Part shown: positions 45,297-53,703 of the stretch, piece by piece
Position numbering within the stretch: the stretch's first letter is position 1
Layout of the letters: each line of letters begins with the position of its first letter
Assembly: GCA_963666415.2 (NCBI GenBank)
Contig: CAXXPD010000003.1
Span: forward strand, 1,364,001-1,428,000
From: Bin87 sp963666415
GTDB lineage: Bacteria > Chloroflexota > Dehalococcoidia > Lucifugimonadales > UBA3495
Reading direction: 5' to 3'
DNA: 64,000 bases
Translations under genes and position numbers: made by a program
The notes under the pieces: model-generated
What the model was told of the DNA's origin: nothing
Database searches by the model: none
The model's input: only the letters and a program-made list of their open reading frames with translations

Positions 45297-45305
45297 ATTA
45301 TAGCA
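45297..45305 (-). promoter_or_regulatory. Extended -10 promoter of the ABC exporter operon
   Basis: The minus strand reads TGCTATAAT here, an extended -10. Transcription would begin only about 12 bases before the ATPase start codon. The ISAs1 element ends about 40 bases upstream, so it sits at the edge of this promoter. Confidence 0.6.
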
Positions 45306-45343
45306 TCGGCGTGCTTCAAAATCGGCGCCGGGGCGATGTCGCA

Positions 45344-46565
45344 CAGGGCAATCGCGTTTTAGCTGCGTAGGACTTTCAGCAGGTAGTCCTCCTTCCAGCC
45401 GGCCTGGAGGCGTTTCCCCTGGATGCCCACCTTGAGGCTCGTTTCGTTCTTGAGCAGATTATGCGAAACCTGCCGCAGCGTCGCCATGTTCTGGGGAGCG
45501 TGGTCCTTGCGGATCCGGCACCGGTCTTCGCCAAAGGTCACATCCAGACTCCAATGCAACGAATTCTCAATGCTCCAGCGGGTACGCACCACCCCCAGCA
45601 GCCGTTCCGCTGGGGCCTCCAGACTGCTGATGTAGTACCGGGGCTGCACTGTGGTTCCCTCCGCCGTGTGACGCTGGCTGGCCACCTTGACCACAGACCG
45701 CAAGCTGGGCCAGTCCTTCCCAGTGCTGAGGTACTCCAAACTCAAAGGGTCGCTAATCACCCAGCACTCCCGCCGTTCCACCCGGCCATGTCCCTTGTCC
45801 AGAGTAGTGGCGTATTCGTGGGGTAACCCTTGGTAGGCAAACTCCTCCCCTCCCTCGAACAGGTCCTTCACATCCTCGTGCAGTTGGCCCTGGTTCTCCT
45901 TCACCGCCAGCACATAGTCCGCCTCCCGGTCCAGAATCCCCTGGGCGATCTCCTTCTGGCATCCCATGGCATCGATGGTAACGATGCACCCGGTCAGTTC
46001 CAGCATCGCCAGCAGCCGGGGTATGGCGGTGATTTCGTTGGACTTCTCCTCCGTCTTCACCTGTCCCAGGGTCAGGGTGTTGGCCGAGGCCCAGGCGCTG
46101 ACCAAGTGGATGGCACGCCGTCCCGCTGCGCCATCGTGAGAACGGCGCACTGTTTTGCCATCGATAGCCACCACCTCCCCAGGCAGCAGGTCGGCCACCG
46201 CCTGCGTCCATCCCATAAAGCACTCCTGGAACTGTTCCGCGTCCAACCGGGAGAAGACGTCGCCGAAGGTGTCGTGAGACGGAATGCCGTGAGGCAGTTC
46301 CAGGAAAGTGCGAAACCATTCCTCCTTGCTCTTGCCGAACATCTCCACGTAGACCCACGAATCAGCGCCGCAGATGACGGCACTGATGGCTATGGCGATG
46401 AGGTCCACCAATTTATGCCGCTTGCCCCGGTCCACCCGGGGGTCATCCAGGCTTTCAAAGTAGTCCATGATGGTTGCACCTTCCCGATTCCCCATCACTC
46501 CCCCATCTTTCCGTCATTCTCATCCTTTGCCCCATCTACTCTACCATCAGAACGCGATTGCCCTG
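45344..46565 (-). mobile_element. ISAs1-family insertion sequence, copy 1
   Basis: The 1222-base element has terminal repeats CAGGGCAATCGCGTTTTA and the inverse of CAGGGCAATCGCGTTCTG. It is flanked by a perfect 10-base direct repeat CGATGTCGCA (45334-45343, 46566-46575). It carries a single transposase gene. It separates the ABC exporter operon from the divergent sbcC-like gene. Confidence 0.94.
45359..46498 (-). CDS. ISAs1-family transposase
   Basis: A complete 379-residue DDE transposase. Diagnostic parts are MDYFESLDDPRVDRGKRH near the start, AIDGKTVRRSHDG, VTIDAMGCQKEIAQ, YVLAVKENQGQLHED, and RTRWSIENSLHWSLDVTFGEDRCRIR with the C-terminal acidic motif. The frame is intact and ends 15 bases from the element's left end. 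A start at MDYFES is possible. Confidence 0.95.
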   Translation of the reverse strand: MMGNREGATIMDYFESLDDPRVDRGKRHKLVDLIAIAISAVICGADSWVYVEMFGKSKEEWFRTFLELPHGIPSHDTFGDVFSRLDAEQFQECFMGWTQAVADLLPGEVVAIDGKTVRRSHDGAAGRRAIHLVSAWASANTLTLGQVKTEEKSNEITAIPRLLAMLELTGCIVTIDAMGCQKEIAQGILDREADYVLAVKENQGQLHEDVKDLFEGGEEFAYQGLPHEYATTLDKGHGRVERRECWVISDPLSLEYLSTGKDWPSLRSVVKVASQRHTAEGTTVQPRYYISSLEAPAERLLGVVRTRWSIENSLHWSLDVTFGEDRCRIRKDHAPQNMATLRQVSHNLLKNETSLKVGIQGKRLQAGWKEDYLLKVLRS

Positions 46566-46602
46566 CGATGTCGCAAATCCGCAACGACGCATTATGGGGC
46601 AA

Positions 46603-46611
46603 TGATACAAT
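46603..46611 (+). promoter_or_regulatory. Extended -10 promoter of the SbcC-like gene
   Basis: TGATACAAT lies about 50 bases before the start codon. The -35 region is not recognisable. The ISAs1 element ends about 40 bases upstream. Confidence 0.45.
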
Positions 46612-46662
46612 CGGCTGTGTCCTCCCTCGATTCTGCTCGATTTCCCGATTGCCGGTACTGCA

Positions 46663-49236
46663 ATGATTCCCCTCAAACTGTCCGTTCGCAACTTTCTTTG
46701 TTACCGCGATAATGTGCCCACGCTGGATTTTGAGGGCGTCCATATCGCCTGTTTGTGTGGGGATAACGGTCACGGCAAAACGGCGTTGCTGGATGCCATT
46801 ACCTGGTGCCTGTGGGGTCAGGCACGCACCGGAGGGCGTAACCACGACGCCTTGATTACTCATGGCGAGGACGAGTGCCGGGTCGAGCTGGATTTCCAGT
46901 CGCGGGGCCAGAATTATCGTGCGATACGCCGCCGGCGCCGCTCGGGACGTGGGCAAACCCAGCTGGACCTGTTCGTGCTGGGCGACGCGGAGAACCCCCG
47001 CACGTTGACCGCAAATACGGTTAACGAAACCAATGCCAAAATCAAGCAAATCGTCGGTATGGACTATGACACGTTCGTCAACTCGGCGTTCTTACTGCAA
47101 GGACGTTCGGACGAATTCATGCGAAAAACGCCCGGTGAGCGAAAAGACACACTGTCGTCCATACTTGGTCTCGACCTGTACGACACCCTCCAAGCTGCCG
47201 CCCGCGTGGTGCGAGACCGTCATCGCAATGACTTGGCACATCACACCGAGGCTCTGCAACAGAGTCGTAATACTCTCGCATCCATTCCCGATCCGGCCGA
47301 CGAGTTGCAACAGGTGGGCGCCCAGGTGGATATGCTATCCGGCGAACTAGCACAGGCTGCCGTGGAGTCGGAACGTCTGCGGGCCGCGGTCGAACAACTG
47401 GGCAAGGCACGAGCCGAAATGGACGGTGTCGTGGAGAAAATCCGTGCACTCCAAACCGGTATCACCGAATTGGACGCCGATGCCGGCGCGACTCAAAAAC
47501 GAATCACAACAACCCGTTTGCTGGCGAACCAAGCCGATGAGATCTCTCACGGTGTCAGCAGGCTGGCGCAAACGCGCGATCAATTGCAGCTGCTGGAGGC
47601 GGCGCGTGTGCAATACGACCAACTGCAATCACAACGGGCCGAGTTACAACGTGCTATAGACCAGGCAACTGCACAGCACCGGGCCAATATCGACGAACTC
47701 GCCCGGCGCATCCTAAATGATTTGGAACCGTTGGCCGGACGGGCTGATGCCATTGCCAGCGAACTGGCCGCCCTCGAAGGCGCCGAGTCGGAGGCAGCCC
47801 GGGAACAGGTTGCAATCAACGCCCTGGCAGCCGAAATCTCCCAAATGCAACAACAAATGGCATCCAACGATGTTGAACTCAATCGGTGCGTGGAAGAGGG
47901 CAAAACGCTCAGAGCGCGGTTGGTTGATATGCAATCAGCCGACGCGGTGTGCCCGCTGTGCGGCACGCCGTTGGCCGACGACGCCTGCGACAACATCACC
48001 GGGTACTACCAGTCCGAACTGGATATCAAGTTGAGACTGCACCAGGAACTCACGACCGCAAACGCTGAATTGACCCAATCGCTGGAAACGCTGAACGCCG
48101 AGACCGATCAACGAAGTCGTGCCCTCACGCGCAAACAACGCGACATCCAGCGAGCGCGGGGCCGTCTGGAACAGGAACAACGACAGTGCGCGGAGGCAGC
48201 CCAACAACTGGAGGCGGTGCTCCCACAGCTTGAAACGGCACATCAAGTTTTGGCAGACAGGGGTTTTGCGGACGAAGAGCGCCGCCAGGTCGCAGAAATT
48301 GACCGGCAGTTGGCCGATTTGGGCTACGACGACTTCGCCCGCCGTGAGACATTCGATCTGATCCAGTCGCTGCAACACTGGGAGCCGCAACAAATTGCGC
48401 TGAATTTGGCCCTCGCCGCTTTGCCTCAAGACGAGGCGAATTTGCAACGCATAGAGGCGCAATCAGTGCGTTGGCGTGAAGAACTACGAGCGGCGCGGCA
48501 ACGACTCGCCGCCGACCAGGCAGCCGTCATGGATCTGCCCAACCTGCAGAAACAATCTGACGCAGCACAACAGTCGGTTGTTAGCCTCCGCACCGCGATC
48601 GAAGCAGCATCCCAACGGCGTGGTTTCCTGCTAGCCGCTGTTGAATCCCGCCGCCAGGCCCAGGCCGAAATCGAGCGCCTTACGAGTTTGCGCTCCCACA
48701 CCGAACGGGAGTTGGACGTTTACTCGGAGTTGTTTGCCGCCTTTGGTCGTGGCGGTGTGCCGGCTATGCTAATCGATGGAGCAGTGCCGCGTATCGAAAC
48801 CGAAGCCACCACGCTGTTGGGCCGAATGACGGACAACCGAATGGCCGTGAAGCTGGAAACGCAGCGGGTAACCAACGCCGGCGGGGTTAGCGAGACGCTG
48901 GACATTCTGATTAGCGATGAGTTGGGCACGCGTAGCTATGAAGTGTTCAGCGGCGGCGAGGTGTTTCGCATCAACCTGGCCCTCAGAATCGCGCTATCCA
49001 AGGTGCTGTCCCAGCGCATGGGCGTGCCGCTGCCTACGTTATTCATCGACGAGGGGTTCGGCACCCAGGACGCCGCCGGCCGTGAGCGCATTGTTGACAC
49101 GATAAATTCGATCCAGGACCAGTTCGAAAAAATCATTGTGATTACCCATCTGGAAGACCTCAAAAACCTGTTTGACGTGCATATCCAGGTGGAGAAATTC
49201 GACACCGGCTCTCAGTTTGAGCTGGTTGTAAATTGA
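46663..49236 (+). CDS. SbcC/Rad50-like ATPase with zinc hook
   Basis: An SMC-type ATPase for DNA end processing. Walker A is GDNGHGKTALLDAITW near residue 36, followed by NSAFLLQGRSDEFMRKTP. Long coiled coils flank a zinc-hook CPLCG at about residue 430. The C-terminal lobe has the signature FSGGEVFRINLALRIALS and Walker B LPTLFIDEGFGTQD. At 857 residues it is short for SbcC (about 1000) but complete. No SbcD nuclease gene is adjacent; the gene on the other side of the IS element is an ABC exporter. Confidence 0.9.
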   Translation: MIPLKLSVRNFLCYRDNVPTLDFEGVHIACLCGDNGHGKTALLDAITWCLWGQARTGGRNHDALITHGEDECRVELDFQSRGQNYRAIRRRRRSGRGQTQLDLFVLGDAENPRTLTANTVNETNAKIKQIVGMDYDTFVNSAFLLQGRSDEFMRKTPGERKDTLSSILGLDLYDTLQAAARVVRDRHRNDLAHHTEALQQSRNTLASIPDPADELQQVGAQVDMLSGELAQAAVESERLRAAVEQLGKARAEMDGVVEKIRALQTGITELDADAGATQKRITTTRLLANQADEISHGVSRLAQTRDQLQLLEAARVQYDQLQSQRAELQRAIDQATAQHRANIDELARRILNDLEPLAGRADAIASELAALEGAESEAAREQVAINALAAEISQMQQQMASNDVELNRCVEEGKTLRARLVDMQSADAVCPLCGTPLADDACDNITGYYQSELDIKLRLHQELTTANAELTQSLETLNAETDQRSRALTRKQRDIQRARGRLEQEQRQCAEAAQQLEAVLPQLETAHQVLADRGFADEERRQVAEIDRQLADLGYDDFARRETFDLIQSLQHWEPQQIALNLALAALPQDEANLQRIEAQSVRWREELRAARQRLAADQAAVMDLPNLQKQSDAAQQSVVSLRTAIEAASQRRGFLLAAVESRRQAQAEIERLTSLRSHTERELDVYSELFAAFGRGGVPAMLIDGAVPRIETEATTLLGRMTDNRMAVKLETQRVTNAGGVSETLDILISDELGTRSYEVFSGGEVFRINLALRIALSKVLSQRMGVPLPTLFIDEGFGTQDAAGRERIVDTINSIQDQFEKIIVITHLEDLKNLFDVHIQVEKFDTGSQFELVVN

Positions 49237-49255
49237 AACCACCCCGGAGGAAGGG

Positions 49256-49675
49256 ATGCTAACTGATACGCAACGCGATTTCCTGAATCATCATCACAAC
49301 GCGGCGTTGACCACTTTTCGCAGAAATGGCGCCGCTCAAATGAGCATCGTTACCTGTGGTCAATTCGGCGATGGGGTCGCCTTCACCACCACCGACGACC
49401 GCGCCAAGTTACGCAACCTGCGCCGCAACCCCAACTGCACTATCCTGGTGGGCACCGGCGATTGGCGGAACTTTCTGGTGCTGGAGGGGCAGGCGCGGCT
49501 GGTGTCGGTGGATAATTCCTCTGCCGAAGAGTACCGTGATACCCTCCGGCAGGTTTATCGAACCGCGGCCGGTCAAGAGCATCCCAACTGGCCTGAATAT
49601 GACCAGGCCATGTTGGACGACCAGCGCTACGCCATCCTGGTTACCCCAACGAACGTGTATGGTCGGCAGGACTGA
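49256..49675 (+). CDS. Pyridoxamine 5'-phosphate oxidase-fold flavin/F420 protein
   Basis: The 139-residue protein belongs to the split-barrel PPOX family, probably the Rv1155-like F420-binding branch. It reads FLNHHHNAALTTFRRNGAAQMS, RAKLRNLRRNPNCTILVG and VLEGQARLVSV, with PTNVYG near the end. The natural substrate is unknown. It begins 19 bases after the SbcC-like gene with GGAGGAAGG as ribosome-binding site and converges on the molybdenum enzyme operon. Confidence 0.82.
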   Translation: MLTDTQRDFLNHHHNAALTTFRRNGAAQMSIVTCGQFGDGVAFTTTDDRAKLRNLRRNPNCTILVGTGDWRNFLVLEGQARLVSVDNSSAEEYRDTLRQVYRTAAGQEHPNWPEYDQAMLDDQRYAILVTPTNVYGRQD

Positions 49676-49690
49676 AGTGCGATTCGGGCG

Positions 49691-51970
49691 TTAGTCGGCG
49701 GCAATTCCCTCGGCCTTGCGCAACGAATCCACATCCAGATGGATCTCGGCGCTGCGACCCTGCAAGGCCGCCAGCACGCGCTCGCCGGACAGCGGCAACT
49801 CGTTGACGCGAACGCCCACTGCGTCGTAAACCGCGTTGGCGATGGCCGCCGGCGGTCCGAAGCCAGGTGGCTCGGCGACTGCTCGTGCGCCAAATGGCCC
49901 TTCCGGGGCCGGCACGTCGATGAGGATGTTCTCAATCTCAGGCATATCGATTGCCAACGGCATTAGATACGATGCGAACGACGGATTGCGAACTGCTCCC
50001 GTTTCGCCGTCAAACTGCTGGTCTTCGGTCAGGGCGCGACCGATGCCTTGCACGACGCCACCGTCCAGTTGCCCTTCGACGGCCATCGGGTTGATGGCCG
50101 TGCCAACGTCCTGCGCCTGCACGTACCTCAAAAGGTGTATCTGTCCGGTATCGCGGTCGACCTTCACTTCGGCTGCCTGAGCCGCAAATACCGGAGTGTA
50201 GGGCATACTCGACAACGCTGCGGTGCCAATTATCGGCCCGCCACGAGAGGTTATGCTGGCCGCCGCTAATTGGGCGAACGTCAGCCCCTGCGGTTCGTTG
50301 TCCAGCACGTACACTCGTCCGTCATCGCAACCCAGGGCATCGTCAGGGACGCCCAAACGCTCGGCGGCCAGGGCCATGAGCTTGTCTTTCGTGTCGTTGG
50401 CGGCCCGCTGCACCGCAGTGCCCTGGCTATATACAACCCTGCTGCCGCCGGACTGGCCGGTGTACGGTGCCATATCGGTATCGCGCTTCGCCACAACAAC
50501 CTGGTTCATGGCGATTCCCAACGCCTCTGCTGCAATGGCGGCCAGGGCCGTGTCGCTACCGGAGATGTCCGTTGATCCGGTCAGCAAACTGATGGTGCCG
50601 TCGTCGTTGACGCTAATGGATGCCGTCGACGGGCCGCTGCCGCTGCGCCACTCGCAGAGCGCCAACCCAATGCCGTGGCCGTCTTCCAGCTGGCGCGGCC
50701 AACCCATGGATTTTTTGATCGCTTCCAGAGCTTCCATCAGGCCATTGGTGGGGACTACCGCGCCGCTCACCGACACGTCGCCCTCTCGCAGGGCGTTGTG
50801 GGCACGCAGGTCGTAGGGGTCGATGCCGAGTTCCTGGGCGATGTGGTCCATGTGAGATTCCACGGCAAATGTCATATCTGCCACACCAGAGGCTCGGTAT
50901 GAACCGACGTAGACCTTGTTGGTGTAAACGCCATACGACCTCAATCGGTAGTTGGGTACACGATAAGCGCCGATTCCGTGTCCGATGCCAGAGTTCGGCC
51001 CCGCGCCCAGATACGCGCCAACATCGAAGATGGTGTAGGCTTCGCGGGCCGTAATCGTGCCATCATTCATCACGCCGGAACGGACGTAGTTGGTTACCGG
51101 CAAACGGGGGCCGTTCATGGTAAACGCTTCTTCGCGGGTGTTCACCAGCTTGACCGGCCGGCCGGTGCGCATCGCCAGCAGGGCCGGAAACGCCTCGAAC
51201 GCCAGCCGCAATTTTGCGCCGAAACCGCCCCCCAACTCCATCGCGACAACGCGGATGCGGGACACGGGAATCTCCAGCACCGATGCGAGGCCAGCGCGAA
51301 TCTGGTATGGCCCCTGGGTGGAGGCATATATGACCAAGCGGCCGTTGGGTTCCACGTCGGCGACGCAGGCCATTGGTTCCAGGAAGCCCTGATTGATCCC
51401 TTGTGAGCGGTACACGTCCTCGACAACCACGTCGGCATCTTTGAAGGCTTGATCAACATCACCACGGTCTGCGTCCAGCAACGTACTGACGTTGTGGCCC
51501 ATGGTGAAGCCGTAGCCCTCGTACTCTTCCAGATGCGGATGCACCGTGGACGCGCCCGGTTCCATGGATGCCAGGGGATTTACGACTACCGGCAAATCCT
51601 CGTACTGAACTTCGATGAGGTCGATTGCTTCCTGAGCAGTCGCTTCGTCATTCGCCGCTACCGCCGCGATGGGCTCGCCGATGAAATTCACCGTATCGCG
51701 CGGCATCACGTAGCGGTCGCGCAAGGCTCCGGAGCCGAAACGCACTTCCGGGAAATCGGTGCCCACAATGACAGCCCGCACTCCGGGCAGCGCCGCGGCT
51801 TTGCTAGTGTCAATCGAAACGATACGGGCATGGCTGCGCGTGCTGGGCAACAGTTTGCAGGCCAGCGTACCGGGCAGGTACACATCGGAGGCGTAGGTCG
51901 CTCGGCCGGTTACCTTGTCATACGCGTCGACTCGGGGGTAGTTTCGTCCCAGGACTTTGAACTCGGTCAT
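49691..51970 (-). CDS. Molybdenum hydroxylase large subunit (xanthine dehydrogenase/CoxL superfamily)
   Basis: The catalytic subunit binding molybdopterin cytosine dinucleotide. The 759 residues have the aldehyde-oxidase a/b hammerhead (NYPRVDAYDKVTGRATYASDVYLPG), ELGGGFGAKLRL, GQSGGSRVVYSQGTAV and the conserved glutamate in AVAEPPGFGPPAAIANAV. The active-site loop reads VGSYRASGVAD, not the AYRCSFR of form I CO dehydrogenase, so CO oxidation is unlikely. The three subunit genes run FAD, 2Fe-2S, Mo in one operon. Substrate unknown, probably an N-heterocycle or aldehyde. Confidence 0.92.
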   Translation of the reverse strand: MTEFKVLGRNYPRVDAYDKVTGRATYASDVYLPGTLACKLLPSTRSHARIVSIDTSKAAALPGVRAVIVGTDFPEVRFGSGALRDRYVMPRDTVNFIGEPIAAVAANDEATAQEAIDLIEVQYEDLPVVVNPLASMEPGASTVHPHLEEYEGYGFTMGHNVSTLLDADRGDVDQAFKDADVVVEDVYRSQGINQGFLEPMACVADVEPNGRLVIYASTQGPYQIRAGLASVLEIPVSRIRVVAMELGGGFGAKLRLAFEAFPALLAMRTGRPVKLVNTREEAFTMNGPRLPVTNYVRSGVMNDGTITAREAYTIFDVGAYLGAGPNSGIGHGIGAYRVPNYRLRSYGVYTNKVYVGSYRASGVADMTFAVESHMDHIAQELGIDPYDLRAHNALREGDVSVSGAVVPTNGLMEALEAIKKSMGWPRQLEDGHGIGLALCEWRSGSGPSTASISVNDDGTISLLTGSTDISGSDTALAAIAAEALGIAMNQVVVAKRDTDMAPYTGQSGGSRVVYSQGTAVQRAANDTKDKLMALAAERLGVPDDALGCDDGRVYVLDNEPQGLTFAQLAAASITSRGGPIIGTAALSSMPYTPVFAAQAAEVKVDRDTGQIHLLRYVQAQDVGTAINPMAVEGQLDGGVVQGIGRALTEDQQFDGETGAVRNPSFASYLMPLAIDMPEIENILIDVPAPEGPFGARAVAEPPGFGPPAAIANAVYDAVGVRVNELPLSGERVLAALQGRSAEIHLDVDSLRKAEGIAAD

Positions 51971-52020
51971 TTCAAGCGCCTCCGTTTTGGGCGGTTGGAA
52001 GGTTTTTCTCGGTTGCGAAC

Positions 52021-52500
52021 CTATCCGGCATTACTCATCTCTTCGGCGGCGGCCATCACTGCTTCCACCACGCGGGAGTAGCCTGTGCAGCGGCACAAGT
52101 TGCCGCCGATGGCAAAGCGCACGTCCTCTTCAGTCGGGTTCGCATTGGACTGCAAGAATCCGGTGGCCGACATTATCAACCCCGGAATGCAGAACCCGCA
52201 CTGCAGCCCGCCGTGTTCGACAAACGCCTTCTGCACCGGACTCAAGCCGTTGACGGTCGCCAACCCTTCAATCGTGGTGATGTCGGCATCGTGGGCGCTG
52301 TGAGCGAGGACGAGGCAGGAAGTTACCGGTTGCCCGTCCATCAGCACCGTGCAGGCGCCGCAGTCCCCTTCGTCGCAACCTTTTTTGGCGCCGGTCAACT
52401 GCGCTTCGTCGCGCAAGCAGTCCAACAGCGAGTAAAACGGCTCCACCAACAATTGGCGGTTTTCACCGTTCACATGGAGCGTCAGAGCTTGTTTCATCAT
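52021..52500 (-). CDS. Molybdenum hydroxylase 2Fe-2S subunit
   Basis: The small electron-transfer subunit. A plant-type ferredoxin domain contains the cysteines of KKGCDEGDCGACTVLMDG and VTSCL. The second [2Fe-2S] domain has LQCGFCIPGLIMS and GGNLCRCTGYSRVV. All eight cysteine ligands are present. The 159-residue length is typical. It lies between the FAD and molybdenum subunit genes. Confidence 0.96.
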   Translation of the reverse strand: MMKQALTLHVNGENRQLLVEPFYSLLDCLRDEAQLTGAKKGCDEGDCGACTVLMDGQPVTSCLVLAHSAHDADITTIEGLATVNGLSPVQKAFVEHGGLQCGFCIPGLIMSATGFLQSNANPTEEDVRFAIGGNLCRCTGYSRVVEAVMAAAEEMSNAG

Positions 52501-52530
52501 GCCACCTTCAGTTCTATTTACCGGGTTTCT

Positions 52531-53451
52531 CTATAGAGAGGATTGTACCGCGAGACGCCGCAATTCGACGAACGACGGAGCATCGATCGAGGCAGTCTGC
52601 GCGGCGTATTGTAAGGTTCGTTGGGTCAGCACACGCACCATGTCTTTGCGATATTCAGCGCTGCTACGCACGTCGGATATCGGATTGGTGGCTTCGCTGG
52701 CTATGCGCGCCGACTCAGCGATGTTGCCGGCATCCGGCGCCTGACCCACCAGCCGTCCCTCGGCGGCGGCGGCACGCATTGGCGTAGGCGCGACGGATCC
52801 CAGGCCGATGCGGACGACGGCGCAGGTGCCGTCGTCGGCCAGGCTGACCACCGATGCCACGCCGACGGCGGAGATATCCATGGCTCCGCGGGGGCTATGC
52901 TTTATGTAAAGGCCACCCGAGTTTGGCGCCGGCGTCGGCAATGTCAACTCGGTCAGTATCTCGCCGGGTTGCAACGCCGTGCGGCCCGGGCCGAGGAAGA
53001 ATTCGTTGATGGGCAGCCACCGCTCACCGCCCGGACCGACAATTCGACACTGGGCGTCGTACGCAAGGAGGGCCGGCAGAGTATCTCCGGCGGGGGAGGC
53101 GTTACAGGCATTGCCGCCGATGGTAGCCAGATTGCGTACCTGCACCCCGGCAAAAGCGGTTGCTCCCGCCGCCAGAGCAGAGTAACGCTGGCGAACGATG
53201 GGGTGCTGCTCAATAGCCTGCACCGTGGCCATCGACCCCAACGACAGGCCGTCAGCTTCGTTCCAATCGATGTCGCCCAGCCCGGGGACGTGCTGCATGC
53301 ACACGACTTTTTCTGGCAGCCAAAAACCGGTGCGAAAGCGAACCAGGAAATCGGTACTCCCTGCTACCAGTCGGGTTCCCTCACCACCATCGGCGAGCAT
53401 TTGCAACGCCTCTTCCAGCGAATGCGGCTCCAGATAATCGAATCGAGCCAT
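52531..53451 (-). CDS. Molybdenum hydroxylase FAD subunit
   Basis: The medium subunit that passes electrons from the iron-sulfur clusters through FAD to an acceptor. The FAD motifs are LVAGSTDFLVRFRTG and TIGGNACNASPAGDTLPALLAY, with a CO_deh_flav_C domain at the end. I chose the ATG at 53451 (MARFDYLEPHS, 306 residues) because of the GGAGGG site before it; the longer alternative overlaps the leader. It is the first gene of the operon. Confidence 0.93.
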   Translation of the reverse strand: MARFDYLEPHSLEEALQMLADGGEGTRLVAGSTDFLVRFRTGFWLPEKVVCMQHVPGLGDIDWNEADGLSLGSMATVQAIEQHPIVRQRYSALAAGATAFAGVQVRNLATIGGNACNASPAGDTLPALLAYDAQCRIVGPGGERWLPINEFFLGPGRTALQPGEILTELTLPTPAPNSGGLYIKHSPRGAMDISAVGVASVVSLADDGTCAVVRIGLGSVAPTPMRAAAAEGRLVGQAPDAGNIAESARIASEATNPISDVRSSAEYRKDMVRVLTQRTLQYAAQTASIDAPSFVELRRLAVQSSL

Positions 53452-53525
53452 AGAACCCTCCAGGTGAATTTCGATTGAGTTTGACGCCAGAGACCACCAG
53501 GTCACCGACGCGATAGTCTATCGGG

Positions 53526-53555
53526 ATTATATGGGCCGGTTCAATGGCAGGTCAA
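53526..53555 (-). promoter_or_regulatory. Promoter of the molybdenum hydroxylase operon
   Basis: On the minus strand TTGACC (53550-53555), an 18-base spacer and a perfect TATAAT (53526-53531). Transcription would start near 53519, giving a leader of about 70 bases. Confidence 0.72.
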
Positions 53556-53649
53556 CGAACCTGAGTATTCATGCTGGCCGTGCCATAGCGTCGCAGGTTC
53601 CACACCGGGGGTCGCCCGCCTCGCGGACGATGTGGAAGCGCAAAATGTA

Positions 53650-53679
53650 GCGGCTCCCCACCATCAGTTGGGGAGCCGC
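53650..53679. terminator. Terminator after the DapA-MfnB-TusA fusion gene
   Basis: An 11-pair stem, GCGGCTCCCCA/TGGGGAGCCGC with an 8-base loop, 25 bases beyond the fusion gene stop. On the minus strand it is followed by CTACATTTTG. Confidence 0.75.
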
Positions 53680-53703
53680 CCTGGTCAGAGTCGAGGTTCA
53701 GAA

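Noticed and set aside
46663..49236. Defence-system ATPase (Gabija, Lamassu or retron effector type)
   Set aside because: The zinc hook and full Rad50 layout fit SbcC; no nuclease or helicase partner or other defence gene is nearby.
49691..53451. Aerobic carbon monoxide dehydrogenase (coxMSL)
   Set aside because: The large subunit lacks the AYRCSFR loop of form I CO dehydrogenase.
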